NCBI RefSeq assembly: GCF_032854445.1 | Contig: NC_088300.1 | Span: 59,930,984 to 59,994,983 of the forward strand | Direction: 5' to 3' | Source: Liolophura sinensis | Lineage: Eukaryota > Mollusca > Polyplacophora > Chitonida > Chitonidae | Length of the DNA stretch: 64,000 nt | Shown: one piece after another, positions 52,801 through 62,100 of the stretch | Layout: each line of letters begins with the position of its first letter | Numbering within the stretch: the first letter of the stretch is position 1 | Notes under the pieces: generated by a model | Seen by the model: only the letters and a program-made list of their open reading frames with translations | Databases searched by the model: none | Told to the model about the DNA's origin: nothing | Made by a program: the position numbers and the translations under genes

Positions 52801-53497
52801 TATGCAAATAACATTTTTGTTTGTTTTTTTTAAAATCCCGTAAATTCATGAACACAAATTAAATCTCAATTTATATTGAGAACAGCTAATATCACAACCT
52901 GTCAAAACATTACCAATTAATTTTGTGCATGTTATTGAAAACCACTGCTCATAAGGAAAGTTAGTAACTACACATTCACAACATAAAATGTAAACTCTGT
53001 GATTTATCTGCCTGATTACTTTGAATCCCAGAACTGTTTCAATAACTACATTTAGGCCATCCTTAATCAAATACCATAAGTTAGATGACACCAACCTAGT
53101 AAAATCAACCTCGCGCTATGCCATTAATATAAGATTTTGAAAAAGTCAGCTCTGAAAACAGGCGTTACCAGGGCACATACATATGCATCATCTTAGTGTG
53201 CTGATATTTATGCTACACTGGTCGATTGTCAAAAGACTATAGTTCAAAACTGACGAATATTATGGTCTAAACACTAGTCACTGCTTTGCATTTAAGTCGC
53301 AGGGCCAGTGTAGCGGACGGTCAATGGGTAACGCTTTACTGCATCCCAACGTGCCAAAGCCCTACAGTACTACATTACATAGCTTCACAATCAACAAAAT
53401 GAGAGTGGGATACTCACGCAAGATGATGCTCTGTTTTATCAAAACTTGAGGAGTTTTTCAAAATGCCTTTCTTTGGTTTCTTCTCCGTACAGGCCAT
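25531..53497 (-). CDS. PPP1R2: PPP1R2, protein phosphatase 1 inhibitor-2, complete
   Basis: Inhibitor-2 binds and blocks the catalytic subunit of protein phosphatase 1 and is relieved by GSK3 phosphorylation. Exons on the minus strand: 53497-53418 (start ATG 53497-53495), 30915-30703, 26076-25976, 25805-25531 (stop TGA 25533-25531). Splice sites are consensus and phases join exactly to give 222 residues, against 205 in human. All three PP1-contact regions of the family are visible: KKGILKN near residue 10, the degenerate RVxF segment [13 protein letters not shown], and the C-terminal helix KRKLHYNE whose His-Tyr enters the PP1 active site. DEPPTPYS holds the Thr-Pro corresponding to human Thr72. 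The tail is acidic (EEEEDEDD). The start has a good context (A at -3, G at +4). Intron 1 is 22.5 kb, the others 4.6 kb and 170 bp. Confidence 0.96.
25976..26076 (-). CDS. PPP1R2: PPP1R2 exon 3, acidic linker
   Basis: Encodes 33 whole codons including [19 protein letters not shown]. Acidic serines of this type match the CK2 sites of inhibitor-2. Its position after SIASKLEDD matches the LARKLAAAE junction of the vertebrate protein. The donor is GTAAAG and the acceptor CGACAG. Confidence 0.9.
26674..26909 (-). repeat. SINE, family A, full length with target-site duplication
   Basis: Direct repeats GTGAAATAAATA at 26662-26673 and 26910-26921 bound a 236-bp element read on the minus strand. The head GGGCCTCCGTGGCTCAGTC is tRNA-like with a box A element, and GTGAGTTCAAGTCC is box B-like, so this copy shows that family A is tRNA-derived with an internal RNA polymerase III promoter. 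It ends in the common tail (TTGAGTATTGTGTAACAC) and (AAAT)n. It lies in PPP1R2 intron 2. Confidence 0.92.
26922..30702. other. PPP1R2 intron 2, remainder
   Basis: Apart from the MITE-like copy at 27095-27406 I see no gene, RNA gene or structured repeat. AT-rich with many ACATGTA palindromes around 29300-29900. Confidence 0.5.
27095..27406. mobile_element. MITE-like element, copy 2, flanked by 43-bp direct repeats
   Basis: The element at 27142-27364 has inverted ends TACCGTAATTCCTCAACCT and AGGTTGAGGAATTGGGG. It is flanked by a 43-bp direct repeat beginning AAGCTAACTTTCTACTTG at 27095-27137 and 27364-27406, the copies differing at two adjacent bases. That is far too long for a normal target-site duplication and points to a local duplication. 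Confidence 0.8.
30703..30915 (-). CDS. PPP1R2: PPP1R2 exon 2, RVxF-like and Thr-Pro region
   Basis: Encodes [20 protein letters not shown] and [15 protein letters not shown], the best conserved block of inhibitor-2 and decisive for the identification. The Thr in PPTP is the GSK3/MAPK target in the family. RRGSF downstream is a basophilic kinase-type site. The exon is 213 nt with acceptor TTACAG and donor GTAAGT. Confidence 0.96.
32338..32392 (-). repeat. SINE tail fragment, family B
   Basis: The reverse complement of the family B 3' end: CGTCGTCATATGACTGGAAT, then TTGTTTAGTACGATTTTAAG. It lies directly left of the family A insertion whose target-site duplication starts at 32411. Confidence 0.6.
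32411..32588 (+). repeat. SINE, family A, 5'-truncated, with 14-bp target-site duplication
   Basis: Identical direct repeats TATAATGTGTCTTC at 32411-32424 and 32575-32588 bound a plus-strand copy (32425-32574). It starts within the body (CATACTGGCTTCCTCTCCGG) and ends with TTGAGTACAGCGTAAAACAC and an A-rich tail. Confidence 0.9.
32655..32818 (+). repeat. SINE, family A, partial
   Basis: A second plus-strand copy, only about 70 bp after the previous one. It contains the box B-like GTGAGTTCAAGTCC, the body TGGCTTCCTCCCTGGCC and the tail TTGAGTGTGGCGTAAAAAAC. An internal deletion removes GCTGGCCGCCGTCGTATAAG. Confidence 0.8.
33515..33580. repeat. TA-rich microsatellite region
   Basis: Runs of TA with G interruptions (ATATATATATATAGATATAT) pass into degenerate GTTATATA units and then a CATGTACATGTACATGTAC stretch near 33640-33660. 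Confidence 0.85.
33748..34092 (+). mobile_element. Small dispersed element, internally deleted copy
   Basis: Matches the left about 130 bp and right about 200 bp of 9312-9904. Ends are AGAAGAAAACTTAAATTAC and TTTTTAAATTTTCTTCT. The frame equivalent to 9737-9904 starts at 33934 and is interrupted by TAA after six codons. Confidence 0.7.
34484..34675 (-). repeat. SINE, family E
   Basis: On the minus strand the head reads GGGTCGTGGCTGAGTGATTA, a box A-like tRNA-derived element of the kind seen in Leu/Ser tRNAs, and the 3' end reads ATTCTTGAGTATGGTGTAAA followed by ACCAGTCAAATCAAATC, the same tail type as family A. The middle differs from family A and matches 8157-8280. Confidence 0.7.
34753..34790. 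repeat. TA/TG microsatellite
   Basis: Mixed TATATA and GTATGTATGTATATATA units. Confidence 0.85.
35284..35674 (+). repeat. SINE, family B, full length with 12-bp target-site duplication
   Basis: Identical repeats TCTTAATTTGGG at 35284-35295 and 35663-35674 bound a 367-bp element (35296-35662). The head GATAGCACAGTTGGTAGAGC is a clear box A of a tRNA-derived SINE, with GTAGATCCAGGATCAATCC as a box B-like element. A long central region follows (GGAAGTTGTAACTTCCTCGC; CTTGCCTTCGGTAAGTCG; GAGCGGTGGAAATCCGTCC), then the tail TTGTTGAGTACGATGTTAAA and (CACT)n. The long central domain recalls the molluscan MetaSINE-type families, from memory only. Confidence 0.93.
35685..35890 (-). repeat. SINE, family A, 5'-truncated
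   Basis: Minus-strand copy at about 35692-35883 with (AAAT)n end, TTGAGTACGGCATAAAACAC tail, ATAATGCTGGCCACC body and CAGCTCATGCTGGATTCC near the break. Short direct repeats AGTAAAA at 35685-35691 and 35884-35890 may be its target-site duplication. It stands 11 bp right of the family B element. Confidence 0.8.
37990..39764. repeat. Gap-flanking duplication, left copy (1775 bp)
   Basis: This sequence recurs at 39965-41725 in the same order and orientation. It ends exactly at the first N of the gap. About twenty differences separate the copies, nearly all one-base insertions or deletions in short homopolymers. It reads as the end of one contig that overlaps the start of the next. It also contains a family C SINE (38663-38909). 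Confidence 0.95.
38663..38909 (+). repeat. SINE, family C, diverged (left copy)
   Basis: Head TGGCCTAATAGTTAGACCAT is tRNA-like (box A). A central part with GGCTGCAGCACTTTGGCAGC leads to ACACCTAATGACTCCTCATC and GTCCTATGATTAAAAAATTA, the same end module as family B. It is old: the end motif is degraded. The same element appears again at 40626-40873 because of the gap duplication. Confidence 0.65.
39765..39964. other. Assembly gap of 200 N
   Basis: Exactly 200 undetermined bases, a round number that suggests a placeholder rather than a measured distance. Both flanks are the same sequence, so the real gap is probably nil. Open frames spanning it are meaningless. Confidence 0.98.
39965..41725. 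repeat. Gap-flanking duplication, right copy (1761 bp)
   Basis: Starts at the first base after the gap and ends at 41725, where the equivalent of the last base before the gap lies; unique sequence resumes at 41726. See the left copy. Confidence 0.95.
40626..40873 (+). repeat. SINE, family C (right copy)
   Basis: The counterpart of 38663-38909 within the duplicated contig overlap; not an independent insertion. Confidence 0.65.
45121..45183. repeat. Three 21-bp tandem units
   Basis: Three copies of a unit starting CATGGCAGTTCTACTGAAT at 45121, 45142 and 45163; the third has one substitution. Confidence 0.9.
45208..45234. repeat. CA/CG microsatellite
   Basis: An AC dinucleotide run ending in CGCGCGCA. 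Confidence 0.95.
45998..46012. repeat. Poly-C run
   Basis: Fifteen consecutive C, unusual in this AT-rich DNA and a likely place for length error. Confidence 0.95.
46962..47173. mobile_element. MITE-like element, copy 3
   Basis: 212 bp with inverted ends TACTGTAATTCTTCAACCTT and AAAGGTTGAGGAACTAGGGTA. The interior matches copies 1, 2 and 4, including TTTTTGTGAAGCCCTGAAAT. Confidence 0.8.
48578..49213. mobile_element. Fold-back element with about 240-bp imperfect inverted arms
   Basis: The left arm (about 48578-48825) is matched in reverse complement by the right arm (about 48965-49213). Paired landmarks include AAACATAAAAATGA at both ends, CAGATGAAAG, GTATTTGGGACCA and CTTTTGGT. The spacer is about 140 bp and AT-rich. 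There is no open frame of note. Long inverted arms with a small loop are typical of fold-back or MITE-like DNA elements; no second copy is in this window. Confidence 0.8.
53418..53497 (-). CDS. PPP1R2: PPP1R2 first coding exon
   Basis: Encodes [20 protein letters not shown] and then KTEHHLA. KKGILKN is the N-terminal PP1-binding motif of inhibitor-2 and HHLA joins the next exon, which fixes the start exon 22.5 kb from the rest of the gene. The donor is GTGAGT. The context around the ATG is favourable. Confidence 0.95.
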
Positions 53498-55280
53498 TGT
53501 ATCACGGGCAACCGTCGAATTAAATGTCAGTTGAAATAAACACTAGGTACGATAACTAAACGATGCCAAGAGAGCAGACAACCAGACTCGCTGTCTGGCG
53601 CTGTAAATTACATCACAGCCCCGCACTGTACCAAGCCTAACATGTAAAGAAAGACAATTGGCTTATATTAAAAAGGCAAATTGCCTACAAATATTTTTCG
53701 ACTTGAAATAAAAAATATTTATTGCCATTATTAGCGAAAATAAAATATTTTTAGTGATCAAATATTTGCCCATTATTAACCAATCAAATTGAAGAAATGG
53801 CATATCCGCTTCGATGTAAACACAGCTCTGCAAATCGGCGATGAAATGAGATGAGGAAGAGTGCTATATAGGCTCTTAAATACCTGGTTTTCCACCTGAA
53901 AAGGTAGCTTATAGGGACCTTTGTTGCTTCCTTGAATTTGCAAGCTTTAGCTTCTAGACTTGCTGCTTTGAAATGGCGCCTATTAAGCTTGTCCTAACTG
54001 GAACAGACTGTAATGACTTAAAAATGTCTGTCCTTAGAGAAAATGAAATAATCAAAATGAAAGCAATGTATATATTGTGCCTGTCATTTCTGTTATGGAG
54101 TGAAACGTGTAAAGAATCAATAAAGACGATAATTTCAGTTTTCGGCAATGGTTAAGCAATGTTTCCTTAAACTTGCTTTTTATGCGCAGTAATAACAGAT
54201 AATTCGAGTAGACATGAGTTGTATCACTTTCAGTTTGTGTTACTTTGTGTTGTGAAATGCCAAATGGCGTATCATTTTACTCCCACCTTTTCGTAAACGT
54301 GCAGAATGCAAAACAGTCATAACATCCTTACAATTAGAAACAATTATCTGAATGCTACAGAATAATGGATTAGGATGTGAAATATGCCCTGTCCTCCAAG
54401 GTATGTTGAACACGTTTGTCTGCCATTAGTTATAGGATGAAACAACAGTGGTATCATCATGGCAAAAATGGATGTCAACTGCATGATTTTATGCATGTTT
54501 ATGCATTGATCCCAACTAAATTTAAATGTATCAGTGTATAAGTAATTCATCTGGCTTTGGCGCTTTGAGAGGAAGTTAGGGTTAGAACCCTGGCGGTACA
54601 CTGCCTTCGTCAGGCAAATAGAGCGTTTTCTAACCTCAACCTCTGGAATATGCGCGAGTGCCCCCACGCGGAACTCTCAAGAACTTGTACCTATCATAGG
54701 CCCTATAGCACACCTTCTACTCTTTGTAAAATCCTACATGTATCTTTAGAAGGTTTTCCAAGCTGTTACATCACATTTTCCTCATAGAGCTAAAATAAAA
54801 ATCCTCCACCCATGAAAGTGATTACTGTTATATAAGTGAAAAATTCTTGAGCACATAGTTAAACTCCAATTAGATTTATAAATAATATAGCAGAAATGTA
54901 GTTTTGAAAAGAATGATTTTTTGTAGGACTGCCTGACATGTACATAGTTTTGTATTTCAAGTTTTGTTATTTTGGTACCAGAAGTATCAGCAGGTATCTG
55001 ACTGGTTAATAATCTCTTGAACGGTTTGATTTTTAGCAACTATTGAATTGTTTGATTGATAGCAATAATGATTCATATGTCAACTGAAAAAATTTTGCAT
55101 TTACCTGCACTGAAGAAATAATACATCTTGATGTTATCATATGATTCAGAAAAAGACTGGAAATTTAATTTGGTGATACCATGCAAAAAGGCTAGTGGGT
55201 TGGTTGAAGTTTTTATGAGGCACAATTCATTTATTAAGATTTGGCAATGACATGTGTACGTTTTAAACTTTGTTTTGTAG
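53498..55280. promoter_or_regulatory. Divergent intergenic region, PPP1R2 and VCPIP1
   Basis: 1.78 kb separate the two start codons. PPP1R2 5' UTR and promoter must lie at the left. For VCPIP1 the base before its ATG is the end of an acceptor-like TTTGTTTTGTAG, so a noncoding 5' exon is likely upstream, possibly near 53850-54200. Two AAATGGCG motifs (53971-53978, 54262-54269) resemble YY1 sites. A SINE tail lies at 54805-54890. No TATA box could be assigned. Confidence 0.4.
54805..54890 (+). repeat. SINE tail fragment, family D
   Basis: CCTCCACCCATGAAAGTG followed by AAAAATTCTTGAGCACATAG, matching the end of other family D copies. Confidence 0.5.
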
Positions 55281-56148
55281 ATGCAAGCTTCAAGTTCAAA
55301 ACAAAAGCCTAAGGAACCTTATAAGGTTCTATGTGGTGAGTGCCCAGACCAGCAGTGTAAAGCCAAACTGTACTTCCCAGCTTATGACAGCAGCATTGAA
55401 TGTACCAACTGTGGGCAGCGACATGAGAAGTCTGCCATTAACAATGTGGTGGAAGTAACAGACCCAGAGGTGGCACTACACAACATGCTAAAGAACGTCC
55501 TGCTGGGAAACGTCAAACCCAAAAAGGGTCCAGAAAATGTTAAAGTTAGAGGCCTGTCAAATTACATATGTAAGCTGGTCTCTCCACTGTTAGCAAGTTA
55601 TGGTATGGACAAAGCAACAGGCAAAGCAAAACTTTTGACAGAAATGGGACAGAGTGCTATGTTCGACTGCAGCGTGTTGGGAGACAGAGCTTTCATGATA
55701 GAAGATGAGAATACAGATGTGATGGGATATGGCCGAGACAGAACAGGGAGCAATCTCTATCTGAGAGGCACCCTGGACAGTATTGAAGAAGTCAATGGAG
55801 GAGAGGAACGTTTGATTCCAATACATGCTGATGGTGATGGTCATTGCCTTGTCCATGCTGTGTCTAGGGCTCTCGTTGGCCGAGAGCTTTTCTGGTACTC
55901 CCTTAGAGAAAACCTGCTTTCCCATATCAAAAACAACCTGGATAAGTACAAGATGTTGTTTCAAGACTTTGTTGACTCAGATGAATGGGATGATATTATC
56001 AGTGAATGTCATCCAGATTTTGTCCCTCCTTATGGTGAACCACTTGGACTGAGGAACATCCATGTGTTTGGATTGGCAAATGTTCTTAAGAGGCCAATAA
56101 TCTTACTGGATTCTAGAACTGGCATGCAGCAGTTTGGAGACTACTCTG
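55281..56148 (+). CDS. VCPIP1: VCPIP1 exon 1, zinc-ribbon-like region and OTU catalytic cysteine
   Basis: Encodes residues 1-289. Cys18, Cys21, Cys41 and Cys44 form paired Cys-x2-Cys knuckles. Asp186 and Cys189 lie in DGDGHCLVHAVSRALVGREL, matching the catalytic Asp and Cys (human Cys219). Later segments GLRNIHVFGLANVL and PIILLDS are OTU signatures. ATG at 55281 directly follows an acceptor-like TTGTTTTGTAG, so the start is either right at a spliced exon border or lies further upstream; I used this ATG because no coding upstream exon was found. Confidence 0.93.
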
Positions 56149-59100
56149 GTAATTCTTACTTTCAAGCTCAAACAGGATTTTGCTACTAAACTACATGTAC
56201 CTATTCACCTGCATAGATGACCTTGTACAAGTGTTAATATTGTGAAACAAGAGAATGACCACTGGTCCAGGGCCCCCTGACCTTGTGGGTCATCTTTGCT
56301 TGAAATTGCTTTATGTCCTGTACATTTTACAGTCCACCTGTGTGAATTTATTTACCATTATATTATTTATGCAGCCTAACACATGCAAAATGTGTTTAAT
56401 AGACTTTTTTCATGTGTGTACATGCACATATCTCATCTAAGGAGTATTTCTTTGATCTTTTTAGTTTCCACTAAATTTTATGGTCATGGCTAATTTGTTA
56501 TTTGTGATCACATATATGTACATACATTGATTACATATTGTATGTGTTGATGGTGTTATGTTTGTGTAGGGGTGTTCTTACCTGGCCTGATCCCTGTGGA
56601 GGAGTGTAAAGGGAAGGATGGCATTCTACACAAACCGCTGTGTATCGCATGGAGCAGTTCTGGAAGAAACCATTATATACCTCTTGTTGGAATTAAAGGT
56701 AGACGAGATTATCATTGACTTTTCATGTCCTTTATAGATTACAGGATTACAGGCAAATTTAATTTTTGCCTGCAGCCCACAAGCTCATACCCAGTCAGGA
56801 TGCATTGCAAATTCTGCCGAGCCTTTTGTAGGTTTGTAACATTCAGTACAGGTACTCAGTACCTGAGGTCCTATAGTGGCTCAGCCCCATGCTGTTCTCA
56901 GATTCCTGACTGCTGTTGTCTTTGTGAAACATTCTAGACTATTGTGTTTAATGAAAGTAAGTAAATATTAAATAAAATGGCACAAAATTTAGATCAGCAT
57001 TGTGCTAAAAATGCAAATACATTGTAAATTGCACTTTTTCTTTCAGAGTGAGTAGAAGATGTTATTGGTAATAAATATTGGTTTGGTTAATGGACTCTCC
57101 ATGTATGTTCTTTCCATTTTCTTTTCAGGTAAACCTGAGCCTAAACTGCCTGCAATGATGCTGCAGAAGGACTTGGGGTATGCCAATTAGTCTACTGCAG
57201 AAGTATGTGGACCTAGACTCCAATGGGTGCTGTGTGGTAGGGGGTTCAAAATGTCTCCAGGTAAGATAGAGTTCAGAGCATGTACGCAGAATGCACCAAG
57301 CTCATTGCAGAACTATTCAGAAAGTATGACGTGTCATGTAAAAGAGGAAACAAGTGTATGTCTATATACATGTAGGAAACGCATTGCTAGTCAGCTGGAT
57401 TGTCAATTTTTCGTATTGCCTTGTAGTTTTATAGATATTGCTGTTGTGAATTTCCATGTTAAATGCTTGACATGTTTGTTTAATCTGCCTTACATTATCA
57501 GGACATGTGTTACATTATTATGTTTGACACGTCAGTGTGAATTGCATTATTAATCTCCGTGGAGCTACCTGAAGTGCCTTTATACAATCATGCTATTTCC
57601 TTACACGATATGCTCAGCAGATAAAGAGGAAGTATCAGATGTGTATTAACAGTGGTTTATGATTTTGGATACAGGATAAATATATCCTGAAACTGGTGTC
57701 TGCCATGGAGGAAGTATTCTATGAGAAGTACCAGGTTCACCCGTCTCTTGTGGCAGATGTCCATCAGTACATGTACAAAACATCAGGTAATCTGAACCCC
57801 AGTCTCATTAAGCCAGCTTTATACCCAACCTCAGCTGTATTTATACATGTTTGTTAACAATTTAAATGTCTTTATTATGCCTTTTGAATATTAGTCTGCA
57901 GTGCCTTGGTTACCCAAGTTGAGAGATCCGTACCATTGGTCAGACAGATCCATGGAGTTGTACAGTCTAGACAAGCCTGAAGACATGATCTGCAGGTCCC
58001 ATATTAGAAAATCCTGCTATATGTCCTGCTATATTTCTTATATTGTATAAATTTCAATCTGAATGAAACACTGGTGACTTGCTAATTTGATTAAAGGCCT
58101 GCTAAAATGTACTGCATGAGTATTTTATAGTGATTGCAAATACTTATGTGTCCCAGTATAAATAGCTGCAAAACATGAGACAGTTTCAACAGAAAATCAG
58201 TTTCTGATCTGTAGCCAGCCATCAGAGTGCATGTAGATCGCAAGTAGATCAACTATCCCAGATCCAGAGACACATTCTAAATGCTTTTTGAACCAATAAC
58301 AATGAATATAAACAGATGTGCATGGAACTAGAAAAATACTGAAAACTGTGTGAGGTATAGTGGAACAGGTCACATGGCTCTTCCTTGGTTTTGATTCTAG
58401 TTTCTTTATGTAAATGTCTCTCATAGATGGGCATTTCAAGATCTTTGTCATGTGTTTCTGCAGGTATCGTTGGTGTGAAGCCCGATGTCGTTGTTGCTGC
58501 TACTCAGAAGGCTGTAAGAGAAGGCCGTCTCTATAGATGTCTGACGTGTGAAGCTCTGTGTGAATATGAAATGGCAGAAGAGTGGTTTCGTAAAGGTGGT
58601 AACCTCTACAATCTGGCTGTTAAACAGCATGGCGCTTTACAAGAGGATAAGAGATACTCATTTCCCCTTCAAGGTAAAGTAGACGTACATGGGGGAGCTG
58701 GATAATGGTCACATCTTGTGTTTCCTACCTTTATGATGTTTGATCAACTCAAGTTTGTAACCCACAATAATTTAGAAAATAGGTAATTCATTCAGTTTAG
58801 TTCTTATGCACTGACCGTCAGTATGGACATTTGACAAAACAGAGACTGTCTGTTTTCGTGTACTTCATTAAAGGCATGGTTGTGTTTTGCCCATAAAGGT
58901 AAAGAAAACATTAACGTGAAATATTAAAACACCAGTACATAGACAAATGAAAGTCACATCTGAAAATACCTTTGCTTATTTTAGACTTTTGTTGTCAATG
59001 AATCAATTACAGTCAATGTGTGACTTATAAGGTGAACTGTATGGACCTTATTAGTAATGTTTCTCATCACTGATGTTGCACTACATGTACTTCTTCTGAT

Positions 59101-62100
59101 TTTCCAGACTTTGTGTTGAAGTCTGGAATAATTCTTGTGAATGTTACTCATGTAATGTGAGCCTATGTAGGGAATAGTGTATCTGACAATCAATATTCTA
59201 GGGCCATGGAAAAGACAATGTTGCAATACAAATGTATTCTCTGTTACAGCCTTAAATGGTCTTTCTACCAATGATTACTTTTGTGTTTTCTTTCCTTTTA
59301 AGCCTTGAGAGTAATTCCATTACTTAATGCAATCAGCCAAAATTTAATTATTTATTTTCTATTTAATTCAGGAGTAGTGTGTTCCTATGACAAAAAGAGA
59401 GATGTGCTTGTGCCTGATTCAAGCAAAAGTCAGTTAACAAAGTGCTTATTCTGTCAAGGGTAAGTATGTGTAAATGCATTGAATACAGATTCTCTTTACT
59501 CTGTGATAAAAGTATATAGGCAAGCTGAACACCATTTGCGTAATGTCAGTAAGTTTGAACTCTCTCCGTTACTTTACTGAACATTGTATAAAGTTGTCTT
59601 AAACTATGTTGGCATGGCTGAAAGTGGTAAGTTGCGTGACTCTAACCACAGCCTTGGAAAGGGAATTTATTGATTTCTGTGCTCTTATTGTTCCTGGGGC
59701 CTTGATGACAATAAGCAGTTAGCGGCATCTTTGGGACCGTCTTTTGTTGAAATGGAGGCCTTGTTAAAGACCGCTTATCTTCAACTAATATATTCTGTAA
59801 TTGTAAGTCTGTATGTTATCCTTGAGAAAGTCATAACAGATCAAATTGTTTTTATCCTGGGCACTACATTTTCCTTCACCCATAAAACACTGACCACCAT
59901 TCTATAAATGAAACAGCAATCTTGACAGCAATCAAATTAACATTTGAATGAAAATAAATATGCTGATTCTGTACCTTGTATTGGCAGGGAGAGTGTTCGG
60001 TTGGTGCAAGGCAGTGGCAAGATCCAGTATGTGAATGGTGATCGTACCACGGCCCGTTCCTCCTCAGGTCGCTGTGCCTGCGGCTTCAAACATTACTGGG
60101 AAGGCAAGGAGTATGATAACATACCTGAAGTGTGAGTCTCTAAGTACACATGCACTGTCAGATATGACTAAACACGAAACACTGTATGTTTATGTCAAGC
60201 TTTTCAACAGTACATACTCTACATTCACTTTACATACATTTGTGGAAGGTTCTCTTTTTGACCTTGTGAGGTACGTTTCACCTTGAAAGGTTCTTTCTGT
60301 ATGCTGTGAAAGATCTGTGTTCAGTGTTGATCAGTAAGAAATGCTTTATACTGCTAGTGGTAAATGTAAGTGTCCATAGCAGTCATCCCCTGTATCATAT
60401 GGGTGAAGACAAAGATGTACATAGATGTACTGTAATTCTTCAACCTTTTCGCATGTTTGCAAAGTGTTTATTCAGGTATATTCTGAAGGCATTATTCTGT
60501 GTAGGCTAATAAAGTTATACTTTTTGTGAAGCCCTGATACTGACCAATCCAAGCATTGTCTCAAAAATCAAATTGAAAATGTGCATAAATTGCACTGAAA
60601 GTTGACATAAGCATTGAAAAAGTGTATTTACATGTATGTTGTTCTTTCCATCCAGCCACATGTTGGCTCTGTACAGTGTACATGTATTTAACATCTGATA
60701 CTTGCTTTTCACTTTGTAGAATACTAGTATAATTCATCTAAACATTTTAACATGTTACTGTACATCTGAGATGATATATAATGTTTGGTTTTCCTTTCAT
60801 TTTAGGTTTCCAATCACTCTGGAGTGGAATGGGAAAGTGATCAAAGAGAAAGTGTATTGGTTTCAGTATGAAACTGATGTGACAATGAATAGCAATGTAT
60901 TTGAAGTTGCGCAGGCATTGGTACAGAAACACTTCCCAGGTTTGTCGTCTGTTGTAACTTAAAACAAATAAGAGCAAGTTTGCTGGTCATATTAACATAA
61001 GCTATCTCATAATTTGAATGCTTCTTAGTGCTGAAGCACTAATCTTTCAATTCAAGTTCCTGATATCATAGAATTTTTGTGAATTAGGTTGAAGTAGAAG
61101 TGTGTGTTATTTACATGATGTGGATACTTTTTTCGTCCAGGTGAGTTTGGTAGTGAGCGTCTAGTCCAGCGAGTTGTGGATACCATACTGAGAAATACAG
61201 CCAAACGTGATGCAGCTGAGACAGCGGAGGAAGGAGATAAGGACAGTGAGAAAATGACTGACAGTTGGAATGCCGAGTCATCGTCTAAAATCATCCTAAC
61301 TGGTCATAAGGTAATGGCACTCTCGTCATCCTAAACTTGTGAACCAGCCCCGATAGCACAGTTGGTAGAGCCTCCGCTTCGGGAGGTTGTAGATCCAGGT
61401 TCAGTCCTGGGTTGGGTGACACCTAAGACCTTCAAAGAGGAAGTTGTAGCTTACACGCTTGGCGTTAAGCATTAAGAGAATAGTGCAACATCAGTATAAT
61501 TGCTCGGATGGGGTGGATTACTTGCCTTTAGTAAGTTGTATCAATGAAGCAGCACTAGATAAAAGAGCGGTGAAAATCCATCCTGCAACAAGGGGCACAT
61601 TACATGCACTCTTAGGACACCATTGTCGTCATAGAAAATTGTTAAGTACCACATCAAACCCCAAGCATTCACTCACTCAGTCACTCCCCTAAACCTGTGC
61701 TTTTTGTTTCCAAAATAAAGAATAAAATAATAAAGTTTTTCCTGCTAAGCCAGTGGGTTTTGTAGTCAGCAAATCTTCTTATTTTGATACAATGTGGAAT
61801 GCTATCCACGTAAACAAGCCCTTTCCTAGTTGTTGATAAACACATCAATCTCTTCTGTAATGCTGCAGTGCTAGTGAAATATGCCTTTGTTTTTTGAGTA
61901 CAACTGTACAAAAGCACGTTGCTGCAAACAACAGAAGTATGCTTGAACTGGTTGGTATTACTTGGGTTATTTTCCACTTTACTTTACATCCACACACATA
62001 TTTGTGTGGTAATAAAAATTTTAATCTTCGCTTTGAAAGTTTACCTTACAAATGTGTCCTTGTTTAATTTCTCTTACAGCATAAAACAATGCACAAAGAA

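Larger units (their letters stand above)
30916..53417. other. PPP1R2 intron 1, 22.5 kb
   Basis: No nested gene was recognised on either strand. It contains family A, B, C and E SINEs, the short form of the 9312 element, the assembly gap with its flanking duplication, a MITE-like copy, a 630-bp fold-back element and several microsatellites, all listed separately. The stretches 35900-37989, 41726-45120, 47174-48577 and 49214-53417 hold nothing I can name. The 1.77-kb duplication at the gap means the true intron is probably about 2 kb shorter than shown. Confidence 0.6.

Noticed and set aside
53973-54155. 60-codon frame starting ATGGCGCC, upstream of VCPIP1
   Set aside because: No resemblance to the VCPIP1 leader, no donor in a fitting phase, and the ATGGCGCC lies within a YY1-like motif; more likely untranslated or promoter DNA.
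55590-55964. 124-codon open frame on the minus strand
   Set aside because: It is the antisense shadow of VCPIP1 exon 1, which has strong family motifs on the plus strand.
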